From: Clostridiales bacterium UBA4706
GTDB lineage: Bacteria > Bacillota > Clostridia > Oscillospirales > Oscillospiraceae
Length of the DNA: 29,906 nucleotides
Assembly: GCA_002404605.1 (NCBI GenBank)
Contig: DHKA01000071.1
Span: 493-30,398 of the forward strand
Direction of reading: 5' to 3'
This document shows positions 15,872 through 23,614 of this stretch, in pieces (positions within the stretch are counted from its first letter, which is position 1; the number at the start of each line of letters is the position of its first letter). Both the position numbers and the translations under genes were made by a program. The notes beneath the pieces were generated by a model. The model did no database searches. It saw only the letters and a list, made by a program, of their open reading frames with translations, and had not been told where the DNA came from.

Positions 15872-18640
15872 TCATCCAACGTCTCCGCGAAGCGCGGCGA
15901 CCTGTTCGGCCATGGTGGGAACATCGCATTTCCCGGTGCGGATAGCCTCCAGAATGACCTCGGGCGAGGCCGGGACCTTGTTGATGCGTACGCCGACGGC
16001 GCGGGAAACAGCGTTCAAGATCGCCGGGGTGATCGGCACGGTGGCGACCTCGCTCACGCCCTTTGCGCCGTAAGGCCCGATGGGTTCCGGGTCCTCGATG
16101 AGGATGAGCTTATAGCGCGGCGTGTCCTCCGCCTTCGGAAGCCCCATCTGGCCGTAGAGCTTTTTGACCGGATAGCCGTTTTTCGTCGGATGGCCCTCGG
16201 TGAGCGCGTACCCCTGCCCCATCGACACGCTGCCCTGCATCTGGCCTTCAATGATGCGTGGGTTGATCGCGCGGCCGACGTCGTGCGCGGCAATGACCTT
16301 GAGGAGCTTTACCCTGCCCGTGGCGGTATCCACCTCGACGATCGCCGCCTGCGTCGCATAGGCGTAGGCCGGGAAGTTGCGGTATTTCACGCCCTTCTCC
16401 TCCGCGCCCTTGAAGTTTCCTATGGCGAAGCACTCCGGCGCGCGGAAGTAGTATTCCGCGTACTGGCTCTCGCCCGGCTGCGGCGGATCTTTTTCCAGCT
16501 TCTTCTGCAAAAGGCGGCATGCTTCGTATACCGCGCGGCCATCGCAGAGCGTCTGGCGCTCGGACACGCTCTCGCCGGTCGGGATCGTGATATCCGTATC
16601 CCCGATGACGATATCGATGTCCTTCATATCCATGCGCAGCGTTTCCGCCGCGATCTGCACCATGGCGGTGCGGAAGCCCTGTCCCATGTCCGTGCCGGAG
16701 ACGATCATGTGGAGCTTGCCGTCGCCGTCGAGCGTCAGCCTGCACGCGCCGTCGTCAATGAAAATGCCCTTGCCGACGCCGGAGTTTTTGAATCCGGACG
16801 CCACGCCCCAGCCGAGGACCTTCGTCCCGTTCGGGTACTGGCCCTCATATTCCTTGAGCGCGTCTTTGACCGCCTTTTCGCACAGGTCGATCGTGTCGTG
16901 CATGCCCATGCTGCTCTCGAGGAGCTCTCCGCCCACGGAGTAGCTGCCCGGATACACAGCGTTGCGCCGCCGCAGCTCAAAGGGGTCGATGCCGAGCTTT
17001 TCGGACATTTCATCGAGCGCCGTTTCAATGGAGACGGCCGCCTGGTTGATGCCGTAGCCGCGGAACGCGCCGCCGAGCAGGTTGTTGTTGCGCGCGCAGC
17101 GCGCATCCACGCGGACGTTCGGGATGATGTACGGCCCGCCGGACATCAAACAGCCGGTCATCAGCGTGCCGTAGCTCTCTGCCTGATAGGGGCCGCCGTC
17201 GGAGAACATGTGGCTGTCAAGATACTGGAACTTTCCGTCTTTGGAGAAGCCGATCTCATAATCGGTGTGGTACCCGTGGCGGCGGGTCGTGACGAAAATG
17301 TCCTCCTGCCGCGTGAGCGTGATCTTCACGGGCTTACCGCAGCAGAGCGCCGCGACTGCCACTGGTGCTTCAAGAAAGGCATCGCACTTCTTGCCGAAGC
17401 CGCCGCCGAGCGGCGTCGCCACGACGCGGATGTTCTCCTCGTCCATGGCGAGATTTTTGGCGAGCATCGCCCGGATCTCAAAGGGCGCCTGCGTGCAGGC
17501 GTACACCGTGACCCTGCCGTCCTTCGCATACCCGATGGCGGAGATGGGTTCCATGCAGACATGGTCCTGCGGCTGGATGTCCTTCGATACGCGCACCTTT
17601 ACGATCTCCGGATCGGCTTTACATTTTTCCACGTCGCCGGTCTCCCGCCCTGTTGTAACGATATAGCTGTCGTCCCGGCAGCTCTCGGCGATGCTGAAGC
17701 GCGCGGGAAGCTCCGTATAATCGATCTTCACGAGCTTTGCCGCGGCCCGGGCATGCTCGGCCGTATCCGCCACGACCATAGCGATATGATCGCCGATAAA
17801 ATTCACCTCATCGGTGCAGTAGACGGGCCAGTCCTGACACCACGTACCCATTGCGTTGAGCCCCGGTACGTCCGCCGCGGTGACAATGCGCACAACGCCG
17901 GGCGCGGTCTCCGCCGCGGAATAATCCACGGCGTTGATGCGTGCGTGCGGCGCGGGGGCGAAAACGAACGCGCCGTGGAGCATCGTATCCTCGCCGAACG
18001 TATCGGCCTCGTGATCGTCGCAGTATTTGAGTGTTCCGGCAGTCTTGGCAAGGCCGTCCACGTCCCAGACGCTCTTCCCGACGAACCGTCCCTCGATCTC
18101 AGGAACGGTCTGTCCCTTGCCGGTGACGATCTCGGTCGGGTCGTTCACCTGCACGGCGGAAAGCGGCACATTCTCGCCGCGCAGCCGCGCCGCGGCGAGC
18201 TTCACGCCCTCGATGATCTTCACATAGCCGGTGCAGCGGCAGTAGTTGTGCTTCAGCCCTTCGTATATATCCTCCTCCGTCGGGGACGCGGTTTTGCACA
18301 GCAGCGCCTTCGTCGCCATGACCATGCCCGGCGTGCAGAAGCCGCACTGCACCGCGCCCGCGTCGAGGAACGAGCGCTGGATGATTTGCAGCATTGCGTC
18401 GTTCGGGAGATTTTCGATCGTCTCGACGCTCTTTCCGGCGAGCGTTTTGAGAAGCGTCACGCACGAGCGCGCAAGTTTTCCGTCTACCAGCACGCTGCAC
18501 GCGCCGCAGTGCCCGGTGGAGCAGCCTTCCTTGCTGCCCTTCATGCACTCGACATTGCGCAGATACCGCAAAAGCGTCATGCGCCCTTCGTATTCCGCCG
18601 TGATCTCTCTGCCGTTCAAAACAAATGTTACACTTTCCAT
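15872..18640 (-). CDS. Molybdenum hydroxylase of the xanthine dehydrogenase/aldehyde oxidoreductase family, [2Fe-2S] and molybdopterin domains fused
   Basis: This 922-residue enzyme joins two iron-sulfur domains to the molybdopterin-binding chain. The plant-type [2Fe-2S] cluster is held by Cys40, Cys45, Cys48 and Cys60; the second cluster by Cys99, Cys102, Cys134 and Cys136 (QCGFC and NYCRC). The molybdenum part shows LGGGFGKK, GAFRGYGINQA, DMGQGFRTAMVQ and, near the end, GAKGVSEVATVP with the catalytic Glu. There is no FAD domain and no FAD-subunit gene beside it, the layout of the Desulfovibrio aldehyde oxidoreductase (about 907 residues) and of some clostridial selenium-dependent hydroxylases. 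It would hydroxylate a purine, aldehyde or N-heterocycle with water as oxygen source; the substrate is unknown. The ATG at 18640 has AAAGGTGA upstream; a GTG at 18661 is less likely. Cofactor-maturation genes are not nearby. Confidence 0.88.
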   Translation of the reverse strand: MESVTFVLNGREITAEYEGRMTLLRYLRNVECMKGSKEGCSTGHCGACSVLVDGKLARSCVTLLKTLAGKSVETIENLPNDAMLQIIQRSFLDAGAVQCGFCTPGMVMATKALLCKTASPTEEDIYEGLKHNYCRCTGYVKIIEGVKLAAARLRGENVPLSAVQVNDPTEIVTGKGQTVPEIEGRFVGKSVWDVDGLAKTAGTLKYCDDHEADTFGEDTMLHGAFVFAPAPHARINAVDYSAAETAPGVVRIVTAADVPGLNAMGTWCQDWPVYCTDEVNFIGDHIAMVVADTAEHARAAAKLVKIDYTELPARFSIAESCRDDSYIVTTGRETGDVEKCKADPEIVKVRVSKDIQPQDHVCMEPISAIGYAKDGRVTVYACTQAPFEIRAMLAKNLAMDEENIRVVATPLGGGFGKKCDAFLEAPVAVAALCCGKPVKITLTRQEDIFVTTRRHGYHTDYEIGFSKDGKFQYLDSHMFSDGGPYQAESYGTLMTGCLMSGGPYIIPNVRVDARCARNNNLLGGAFRGYGINQAAVSIETALDEMSEKLGIDPFELRRRNAVYPGSYSVGGELLESSMGMHDTIDLCEKAVKDALKEYEGQYPNGTKVLGWGVASGFKNSGVGKGIFIDDGACRLTLDGDGKLHMIVSGTDMGQGFRTAMVQIAAETLRMDMKDIDIVIGDTDITIPTGESVSERQTLCDGRAVYEACRLLQKKLEKDPPQPGESQYAEYYFRAPECFAIGNFKGAEEKGVKYRNFPAYAYATQAAIVEVDTATGRVKLLKVIAAHDVGRAINPRIIEGQMQGSVSMGQGYALTEGHPTKNGYPVKKLYGQMGLPKAEDTPRYKLILIEDPEPIGPYGAKGVSEVATVPITPAILNAVSRAVGVRINKVPASPEVILEAIRTGKCDVPTMAEQVAALRGDVG

Positions 18641-18693
18641 TCGTCTCACCTTTTCCTGCACCGGAATATGGGTTATTCTCTTTGCAGAATAAT

Positions 18694-18711
18694 TTGTTTC
18701 CTCGGAAACAA
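18694..18711. promoter_or_regulatory. Candidate operator for the MarR-type regulator
   Basis: TTGTTTCCTCGGAAACAA is a perfect palindrome with 8-bp arms and a two-base centre, the size and shape expected for a MarR dimer site. It lies at about +6 to +24 of the predicted hydroxylase transcript, where binding would block transcription. I infer that the divergently encoded regulator binds here. Confidence 0.6.
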
Positions 18712-18723
18712 GTTGCTATCTGT

Positions 18724-18751
18724 ATTATATATGGACAGGCAGATTTGTCAA
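18724..18751 (-). promoter_or_regulatory. Promoter of the molybdenum hydroxylase gene
   Basis: On the minus strand TTGACA (18746-18751) and TATAAT (18724-18729) are separated by 16 bases; both hexamers are perfect consensus. Transcription would begin near 18717, about 77 bases before the start codon, and run through the palindrome at 18694-18711. Confidence 0.75.
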
Positions 18752-18760
18752 GCATCTTTG

Positions 18761-18789
18761 TTGACAGGCGCTGCGGTTACGGATAAAAT
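18761..18789 (+). promoter_or_regulatory. Promoter of the marR-type gene
   Basis: TTGACA (18761-18766), a 17-base spacer and TAAAAT (18784-18789) precede the regulator gene on the plus strand. Its -35 element is nine bases from the -35 element of the divergent hydroxylase promoter, so the two polymerases should compete for space. Confidence 0.75.
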
Positions 18790-18821
18790 ATAGGCAGTTT
18801 GGAAGAAAGGAAATGCCTCCG

Positions 18822-19274
18822 ATGGACCGAAGCGAAGAGCTTTTGCAGCTCGTACTGGAATACACCAACCTCTCGGACGAGAGCGACAAGCTCCACAGCC
18901 GCGACACGCTCTCCGGCTATGATAACTCCGAACTGAACTGTCTTGACGCCATCGGGCGTATGGAGCAGCCGAACGTCACGGCGCTGGCCGAGAAAATGCG
19001 CATGACGAAGGGCGCGATCAGCAAAATTTTGCGCAAGCTCTCGGACAAAGGCGCGGTAGAGCCGTATCAGCTCGGCACGAACCGGCAGAAGATCTTTTAC
19101 CGGCTGACCGGCGCGGGACAGGTCCTCTTTGACGCACACCGCGAGCGGCACCGCGGCTGGGAGGAGCGCGAGCTTTCCTTCTTCCGTTCTCTTCCCGAAG
19201 AGGAACGGGCGGGGGCCATTCGCTTCTTCACCGATTACAACACCGACCTCCGCGCCCGGCTGGGAAAAGAATAA
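18822..19274 (+). CDS. MarR family transcriptional regulator
   Basis: This regulator of about 150 residues is the only plus-strand gene in the window. The winged helix-turn-helix is clear: ELNCLDAIGRMEQPNVTALAEKMRMTKGAISKILRKLSDKGAVEP, followed by the wing with YQLGTNRQKIFYRLT and a C-terminal dimerisation helix. MarR proteins usually repress neighbouring genes and release DNA when a small ligand binds; here the obvious target is the divergent molybdenum hydroxylase gene. Two ATGs are possible. AAAGGA stands ten bases before the one at 18822 but only one base before the one at 18813 (three extra residues), so I chose 18822. The ligand, perhaps the hydroxylase substrate, cannot be told. Confidence 0.88.
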   Translation: MDRSEELLQLVLEYTNLSDESDKLHSRDTLSGYDNSELNCLDAIGRMEQPNVTALAEKMRMTKGAISKILRKLSDKGAVEPYQLGTNRQKIFYRLTGAGQVLFDAHRERHRGWEERELSFFRSLPEEERAGAIRFFTDYNTDLRARLGKE

Positions 19275-19287
19275 TGCTTTATAAACA

Positions 19288-19330
19288 GCAGAAGAGAGAC
19301 GGATTTGCTCCATCTCTCTTTTGCTTTTTC
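19288..19330 (+). terminator. Intrinsic terminator of the marR-type gene
   Basis: The arms GCAGAAGAGAGA-C-GGA and TCC-A-TCTCTCTTTTGC form a long stem with one mismatch and one G-U pair around a five-base loop, followed by a T-rich run (CTTTTTC). It lies 14 bases after the regulator stop codon. The convergent hexosaminidase gene ends only a few bases away; on that strand the trailing sequence is less T-rich. Confidence 0.72.
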
Positions 19331-19333
19331 ATT

Positions 19334-20668
19334 TCACAGTTTGATTATTCCGTAGAGTTGCTTATACTGCAGAACGCGGTAAACGCTCTCGTTGAGGCGT
19401 GATTCGGATATCGTGCCGTTTTCCACCGCGGCGATGACGGCGTCAAACGCCTCGGACAACACTTCCGGCATAAGGATGATATCGACGCCCGCCTGGATCG
19501 CGGCGATCGCCGCTTCGCCGGACGAGTAAGCATCGGTCACGCCGTGCATCGCCATGGAGTCCGTAATGACAAGCCCCGTGAAGCCCAGCTCGCCGCGGAG
19601 GTATCCGGTGATCATCGTACCGGAAAGGCTCGCGGGTGTGAGATCACCTGTCACGTTCGGCGCAGCTATGTGACCGACCATGACGGCGCAGCCGGTCAGA
19701 TCGTTCGTGCGGTAAGGGATCCACTCACATGCGGCGAGCTCGTCGTGCGTCTTATATGTGACGGCAAGACCGTTGTGACTGTCCTCGGCGGTGTCGCCGT
19801 GACCGGGGAAATGCTTATACACCGGCAGGACGCCCTGTGAGGCGAGCCCCCGCGCGCACGCGCCCGCCATCGCCGCGGCGGTATTCGCGTCCGTGGAGAA
19901 CGCGCGGCTGCCAATGACGGTATTGGCCGGATTCGTATACACATCCGCCACGGGTGCAAAGTCTACCGTAAAGCCGTAATCGGCGAGATACGCGCCGATC
20001 GTGCGGCCCATATCCTCCGCGTCCGATGCATTGCCCGACGCGCCCACGGCAGCGGCACTCTCATATTTCGGCAGACCGAAAGCGACGTTATTGGCAAGGC
20101 GGGCAACCAGCCCGCCCTCTTCGTCCACGCCGAGGAACATCGGCACTGTGGTTGCCTCGCGCAGCTGTGCGGTGAACGCGCGGAGCGTTTCGGGGTCGGA
20201 GATGTTTTTGCCGAAAATCGCAATGCCGCCGACCGGATACGCCGCGAGCACTGCGCGCATATCATCCGTGAGCGTTTTCACGCCCTCGGTCTCCGAGGAA
20301 TTGATCTGTCCCGGCGTCTGCGCCGGATCGAGCGCGTCCGGCCGGATGAAGAAAAGCTGTCCGACCTTTTCACGCAGCGTCATGGTCAACATATACTGTT
20401 CGATGCCATCCCCTTCTGACGGGGCTTCTGTGACCGTCGGCGCTTCCGTCTCTGCCGGGGTCTGTGCCGGCGGTGTCTCCGGTGTGTCTGCCGGTTCGGG
20501 GGTGGCGCTGGGCTGAGGCGTTGCTGTCGGCTGTGGCGTGGCTGTGACCCGGGGCGCTGCGCTGCCCTCCGGCTCCGGGTAGCAGGGCGCGGCGGACGGC
20601 GTGCCGCAGGCGGTCAGAAGGATACACAGAGCAAGCAGCAATGCAGCCAAAGTACTCAGCTTTTTCAT
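19334..20668 (-). CDS. nagZ: Lipoprotein beta-N-acetylhexosaminidase, glycoside hydrolase family 3 (NagZ type)
   Basis: The enzyme removes terminal beta-linked N-acetylglucosamine, typically from muropeptides during cell-wall recycling. The 444-residue precursor starts with a lipoprotein signal peptide (MKKLSTLAALLLALCILLTAC, lipid on Cys21). A Pro/Thr-rich linker (about residues 37-85, with TPQPTATPQPSATPEP) then spaces the catalytic domain from the membrane. The NagZ signature KHFPGHGDTAEDSHNG (285-300) carries the catalytic Asp-His dyad, and Asp370 in GLVITDSMAMHG is the nucleophile. It is a single-domain form without the C-terminal domain of B. subtilis NagZ. AAAGGAAAG precedes the ATG. 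It is a stand-alone gene after the ribosomal operon terminator; I see no clear promoter. Confidence 0.87.
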   Translation of the reverse strand: MKKLSTLAALLLALCILLTACGTPSAAPCYPEPEGSAAPRVTATPQPTATPQPSATPEPADTPETPPAQTPAETEAPTVTEAPSEGDGIEQYMLTMTLREKVGQLFFIRPDALDPAQTPGQINSSETEGVKTLTDDMRAVLAAYPVGGIAIFGKNISDPETLRAFTAQLREATTVPMFLGVDEEGGLVARLANNVAFGLPKYESAAAVGASGNASDAEDMGRTIGAYLADYGFTVDFAPVADVYTNPANTVIGSRAFSTDANTAAAMAGACARGLASQGVLPVYKHFPGHGDTAEDSHNGLAVTYKTHDELAACEWIPYRTNDLTGCAVMVGHIAAPNVTGDLTPASLSGTMITGYLRGELGFTGLVITDSMAMHGVTDAYSSGEAAIAAIQAGVDIILMPEVLSEAFDAVIAAVENGTISESRLNESVYRVLQYKQLYGIIKL

Positions 20669-20730
20669 TTTCGCTTTCCTTTCGCCTTTTCTTATCGTAT
20701 TAGACGATTTCCCCGGCGTTTTTGTTCGGA

Positions 20731-20763
20731 TAAAAATGGCGCAGCCTCGAAAAAGGCTGCGCC
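20731..20763 (-). terminator. Intrinsic terminator closing the ribosomal protein operon
   Basis: A perfect 9-bp GC-rich stem (GGCGCAGCC at 20738-20746 with GGCTGCGCC at 20755-20763) has an eight-base loop and, on the minus strand, is followed by ATTTTTAT. It begins 22 bases after the rplQ stop codon. Confidence 0.9.
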
Positions 20764-20785
20764 GTTTTTGCGTTTTATACGGGAA

Positions 20786-21127
20786 TTACACCAGCTCGAT
20801 GACCGCCATCTCCGCGGCGTCGCCCTTGCGGGTGCCAATGCGGGTGATGCGGGTGTAGCCGCCGGTGCGCTCCTTGTACTTGGGAGCGATCTCGTCGAAG
20901 GTGCGCTTGGCGATGTCCTCGCGGGTGATGAAGGAGCACGCCTGGCGGTAGTTGCTCAGACCGCCTTCCTTGCCGAGGGTGATCATCTTCTCAGCGAGAG
21001 GAGCGATCTCCTTGGCGCGGGTGACCGTGGTCTCCATCCGTCCCTTGTCCAGGAAGTCCGTGACCTGCTGGCGGAGCATTGCCATGCGCTGATCGGTAGT
21101 CTTACCGAGTTTTCTGTTGGCAGGCAT
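20786..21127 (-). CDS. rplQ: 50S ribosomal protein L17
   Basis: The 113-residue product begins PANRKLGKTTDQRMAMLRQQVTDFL and contains the conserved RAKEIAPLAEKMITLGK, identifying bacterial L17, a protein near the exit of the peptide tunnel. The length is typical of the short Firmicutes form. GGAGGAAATAACA precedes the ATG. It is the last gene of the alpha operon, 16 bases after rpoA and directly before the operon terminator. Confidence 0.96.
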   Translation of the reverse strand: MPANRKLGKTTDQRMAMLRQQVTDFLDKGRMETTVTRAKEIAPLAEKMITLGKEGGLSNYRQACSFITREDIAKRTFDEIAPKYKERTGGYTRITRIGTRKGDAAEMAVIELV

Positions 21128-21143
21128 TGTTATTTCCTCCTAT

Positions 21144-22097
21144 TTACTGGTTGTTGTCGTCGCTGGCCAGGGACAATCCCATCATGGCGAGCTTGTGCTC
21201 GACCTCTTCGAGAGATTTGCGGCCCAGGTTGCGGACCTTGATCATCTCATCCTGTGTTTTGGAGATGAGGTCCTCGACGGTGTTGATGTTTGCGCGCTTG
21301 AGGCAGTTGAAGCTGCGGACCGAGAGGTCCAGCTCCTCGATCGTCATTTCCAGCACCTTGTCCTGCTGCTGCGGCTCGCGCTCCTTGACCGTGACGGTTC
21401 CGCCGGCGGCGTCCGAAAGGTCGGTGAAGAGCGTGAAGTGGTCGCAGAGGATCTTGGCGCCCAGTGAAACGGCGTCACGCGCCGTGATCGTCTTGTCCGT
21501 CCATACTTCGATGGTCAGCTTGTCGTAGTCCACCTGGTTGCCCACACGGGTGTTCTCGACGGAGTAGTTGACCTTCAGCACGGGGGAATAGATCGAGTCA
21601 ACGGGGATGGTGCCGATGATGGGCTGTGCCGGCTTGTTGTGCTCGGCCGTGACGTAGCCGCGGCCATGCCCAACGGTCAGCTCCATAGAAAGAGAGCCGT
21701 CCGGTCCCAGCGTGGCGATGTGATGCTCGGGATTGAGGATCTCAACCTCCGCGTCCGTCTTGATGTCGCCGGCGGTGACTTCACCCTCGCCGGAGGCTTC
21801 GATGTAGACGGTCTTGGGAGTGTCGCAGTGAAGACGGGCGATGATGCCCTTCACGTTGAGAACGATCTCGGTCACATCCTCGGTCACGCCGGGGATGGTG
21901 GAAAATTCATGCTGGATGCCGGCGATCTTGATCTTCGTGACCGCCGTTCCGGGCAGGGAGGAGAGGAGAACACGCCGCAGGGAGTTGCCCAAGGTCGTGC
22001 CATAGCCGCGCTCCAGCGGTTCGACAATGAATTTGCCGTAGGATGCTTCCGCCGAATTTTCGATGCACTCGATACGCGGCTTTTCTATTTCGATCAT
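21144..22097 (-). CDS. rpoA: DNA-directed RNA polymerase subunit alpha
   Basis: The alpha subunit nucleates polymerase assembly. At 317 residues it has the normal size. The N-terminal assembly domain shows ERGYGTTLGNSLRRVLLSSLPG and a second conserved part, HGRGYVTAEHNK. A linker around residues 230-245 leads to the C-terminal domain with NCLKRANINTVEDLISKT and VRNLGRKSLEEVEHKL, which contacts UP elements and activators. AAAGGAGGGT precedes the ATG. A GC-rich hairpin lies in the 76-base gap between rpsD and this gene. Confidence 0.97.
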   Translation of the reverse strand: MIEIEKPRIECIENSAEASYGKFIVEPLERGYGTTLGNSLRRVLLSSLPGTAVTKIKIAGIQHEFSTIPGVTEDVTEIVLNVKGIIARLHCDTPKTVYIEASGEGEVTAGDIKTDAEVEILNPEHHIATLGPDGSLSMELTVGHGRGYVTAEHNKPAQPIIGTIPVDSIYSPVLKVNYSVENTRVGNQVDYDKLTIEVWTDKTITARDAVSLGAKILCDHFTLFTDLSDAAGGTVTVKEREPQQQDKVLEMTIEELDLSVRSFNCLKRANINTVEDLISKTQDEMIKVRNLGRKSLEEVEHKLAMMGLSLASDDNNQ

Positions 22098-22118
22098 GTA
22101 GTACCCTCCTTTAGATGT

Positions 22119-22140
22119 CGGCGCCGTGGGATCGGCGCCG
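22119..22140 (-). other. GC-rich hairpin between rpsD and rpoA
   Basis: CGGCGCC (22119-22125) pairs with GGCGCCG (22134-22140) around an eight-base loop. It sits 22 bases upstream of the rpoA start. No T run follows, so it is not a terminator; RNA processing, stabilisation or modulation of rpoA output are possible. Confidence 0.45.
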
Positions 22141-22173
22141 CAGATGTGTCAGCTTACCAATCGGACGGGGGTA

Positions 22174-22800
22174 TTACTTGGAGTACAGCTCGACGATGAG
22201 GTGCTCCTCGATCGGAAGGTCGATATCGTCGCGCTCGGGCACGCCGACGACCTTGGCCACCATGTTGTTGGCATCGTACTCCAGCCACTTCGGAGGCTGA
22301 CGGAAGGCATTGGCTTCGACGCTGGACTTGATCTTCTCCAGGCTGCGGCTGCTGTCCTTCAGCGTGATGACCATGCCCGGCTTCACGAGGTAGCTGGGGA
22401 TGTTGACCTTGCGGCCGTTCACGGTGAAGTGGCCGTGCGTCACGAGCTGGCGCGCTTCGGCGCGGCTCATGGCAAAGCCCAGACGATAGATCACGTTATC
22501 CAGACGGCTCTCCAGGATGGCGAGCAGGTTCTGGCCGGCCTGGCCGGGACGGCGCTCCGCGAGATCGTAGTATCCGCGGAACTGCTTCTCGAGCACGCCG
22601 TAGTATCTCTTGGCTTTCTGCTTCTCACGCAGCTGCAGGCCGTACTCGGAGTTCTTGCTGCGGCCCTGGCCGTGCTGACCGGGGTTGCCGCTGCGGCACT
22701 CCATGGCGCACTTGCCGGTGTAGCATCTGTCGCCCTTCAGAAAGAGCTTCTGGCCCTCGCGGCGGCACTGCCGGCAGACGGCCTCAGTATATCTTGCCAT
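22174..22800 (-). CDS. rpsD: 30S ribosomal protein S4
   Basis: S4 starts small-subunit assembly by binding 16S rRNA and in many bacteria also represses its own operon. The 208-residue product has the zinc-binding N-terminus (Cys9, Cys12, Cys26, Cys31: CRQCRREG and CYTGKCAMEC), the central RRPGQAGQNLLAILESRLDNVIYRLGFAMSRAEARQLVTHGHF and the S4 RNA-binding fold. AAAGGAGGTAAGAG precedes the ATG. Its place between rpsK and rpoA matches Clostridia; in B. subtilis rpsD lies elsewhere. This makes an S4 target in the rpsM leader plausible. Confidence 0.97.
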   Translation of the reverse strand: MARYTEAVCRQCRREGQKLFLKGDRCYTGKCAMECRSGNPGQHGQGRSKNSEYGLQLREKQKAKRYYGVLEKQFRGYYDLAERRPGQAGQNLLAILESRLDNVIYRLGFAMSRAEARQLVTHGHFTVNGRKVNIPSYLVKPGMVITLKDSSRSLEKIKSSVEANAFRQPPKWLEYDANNMVAKVVGVPERDDIDLPIEEHLIVELYSK

Positions 22801-22818
22801 TACTCTTACCTCCTTTGA

Positions 22819-23220
22819 TCAGACGCGGCGACGCTTGGGCGGACGGCATCCGTTGTGGGGGATGGGGGTCACGTCCTTGATCATCGTCACTTCGAGACCG
22901 GCGGTCTGGAGCGCGCGGATGGCCGCTTCGCGTCCCGAACCGGGGCCCTTGACAAAAACTTCCACGGACTTCAGGCCGTGCTCCATAGCAGCGCGGGAAG
23001 CCGTTTCAGCGGCGGTCTGCGCGGCAAACGGGGTGCTCTTGCGGCTGCCCCGGAAGCCCATGCCGCCGGCGGAGGCCCAGGAAATGGCGTTGCCCTGGGT
23101 GTCGGTGATGGTCACCATGGTGTTGTTGAAGGAAGAGCTGATATGCACCTGGCCCTTCTCGATATTTTTCCGCTCTCTGCGGCGGGTACGGACTTTCTTG
23201 CCCTTCTGTGCGGTAGCCAT
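22819..23220 (-). CDS. rpsK: 30S ribosomal protein S11
   Basis: S11 lies on the platform of the small subunit. The 133-residue product contains GQVHISSSFNNTMVTITDTQGNAISWASAGGMGFRGSRKSTPFAAQ and the C-terminal KDVTPIPHNGCRPPKRRRV, both diagnostic. GGAGGG stands about 12 bases before the ATG. It is 18 bases after rpsM and 18 bases before rpsD. Confidence 0.97.
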   Translation of the reverse strand: MATAQKGKKVRTRRRERKNIEKGQVHISSSFNNTMVTITDTQGNAISWASAGGMGFRGSRKSTPFAAQTAAETASRAAMEHGLKSVEVFVKGPGSGREAAIRALQTAGLEVTMIKDVTPIPHNGCRPPKRRRV

Positions 23221-23238
23221 AGTATCAGTTTCCCTCCC

Positions 23239-23607
23239 TTACTTCTTTTTGTTCGCGATGGTGCGCTTCGGACCCTTGCGGGTACGGGCGTTGGTCTTGC
23301 TGCGCTGGCCGCGCACGGGGAGACCCTTGCGGTGGCGCAGGCCGCGGTAAGAACCGATCTCGGTCAGGTTCTTGATGTTCAGAGCCACCTGGCGGCGAAG
23401 GTCGCCTTCCACGATGAACTCTTTGTCGATGCACTCGCGGATACGCGCTTCTTCCTCGTCGGAAAGGTCGCGCACGCGGGTGTCAGGGTTGATTCCGGTC
23501 TCTTCAAGAATTCTCTTCGCGCTCGTTCTGCCGATACCGAAAACGTAGGTCAGACCGATCTCGATTCTCTTGTCTCTGGGCAGGTCAACGCCGGCAATTC
23601 GTGCCAT
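23239..23607 (-). CDS. rpsM: 30S ribosomal protein S13
   Basis: S13 forms part of the small-subunit head and the bridge to the large subunit. MARIAGVDLPRDKRIEIGLTYVFGIG and RGLRHRKGLPVRGQRSKTNARTRKGP are diagnostic over 122 residues. The conserved first residues support the ATG at 23607. However, the clear ribosome binding site (AAAGGA) is 13-14 bases away from it and only about five from an in-frame TTG at 23616, which would add Met-Gln-Asn. That Shine-Dalgarno sequence sits in the loop of a hairpin at the end of a structured leader, so initiation is probably regulated. Confidence 0.95.
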   Translation of the reverse strand: MARIAGVDLPRDKRIEIGLTYVFGIGRTSAKRILEETGINPDTRVRDLSDEEEARIRECIDKEFIVEGDLRRQVALNIKNLTEIGSYRGLRHRKGLPVRGQRSKTNARTRKGPKRTIANKKK

Positions 23608-23614
23608 GTTTTGC

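Noticed and set aside
15872..18640. Selenocysteine in the molybdenum hydroxylase
   Set aside because: No in-frame TGA occurs before the stop; any selenium would be a labile cofactor, which sequence alone cannot show.
15701..18793. Very long plus-strand open frame (1030 codons) antisense to the molybdenum hydroxylase
   Set aside because: It mirrors a GC-rich gene with clear family motifs on the minus strand, has low-complexity Arg/Ala/His-rich translation, and crosses the terminator and the divergent promoters. It is a shadow frame.
18777..19313. Minus-strand open frame opposite the marR-type gene
   Set aside because: The plus-strand frame has a clear winged helix-turn-helix, a promoter and a terminator; the opposite frame has none.
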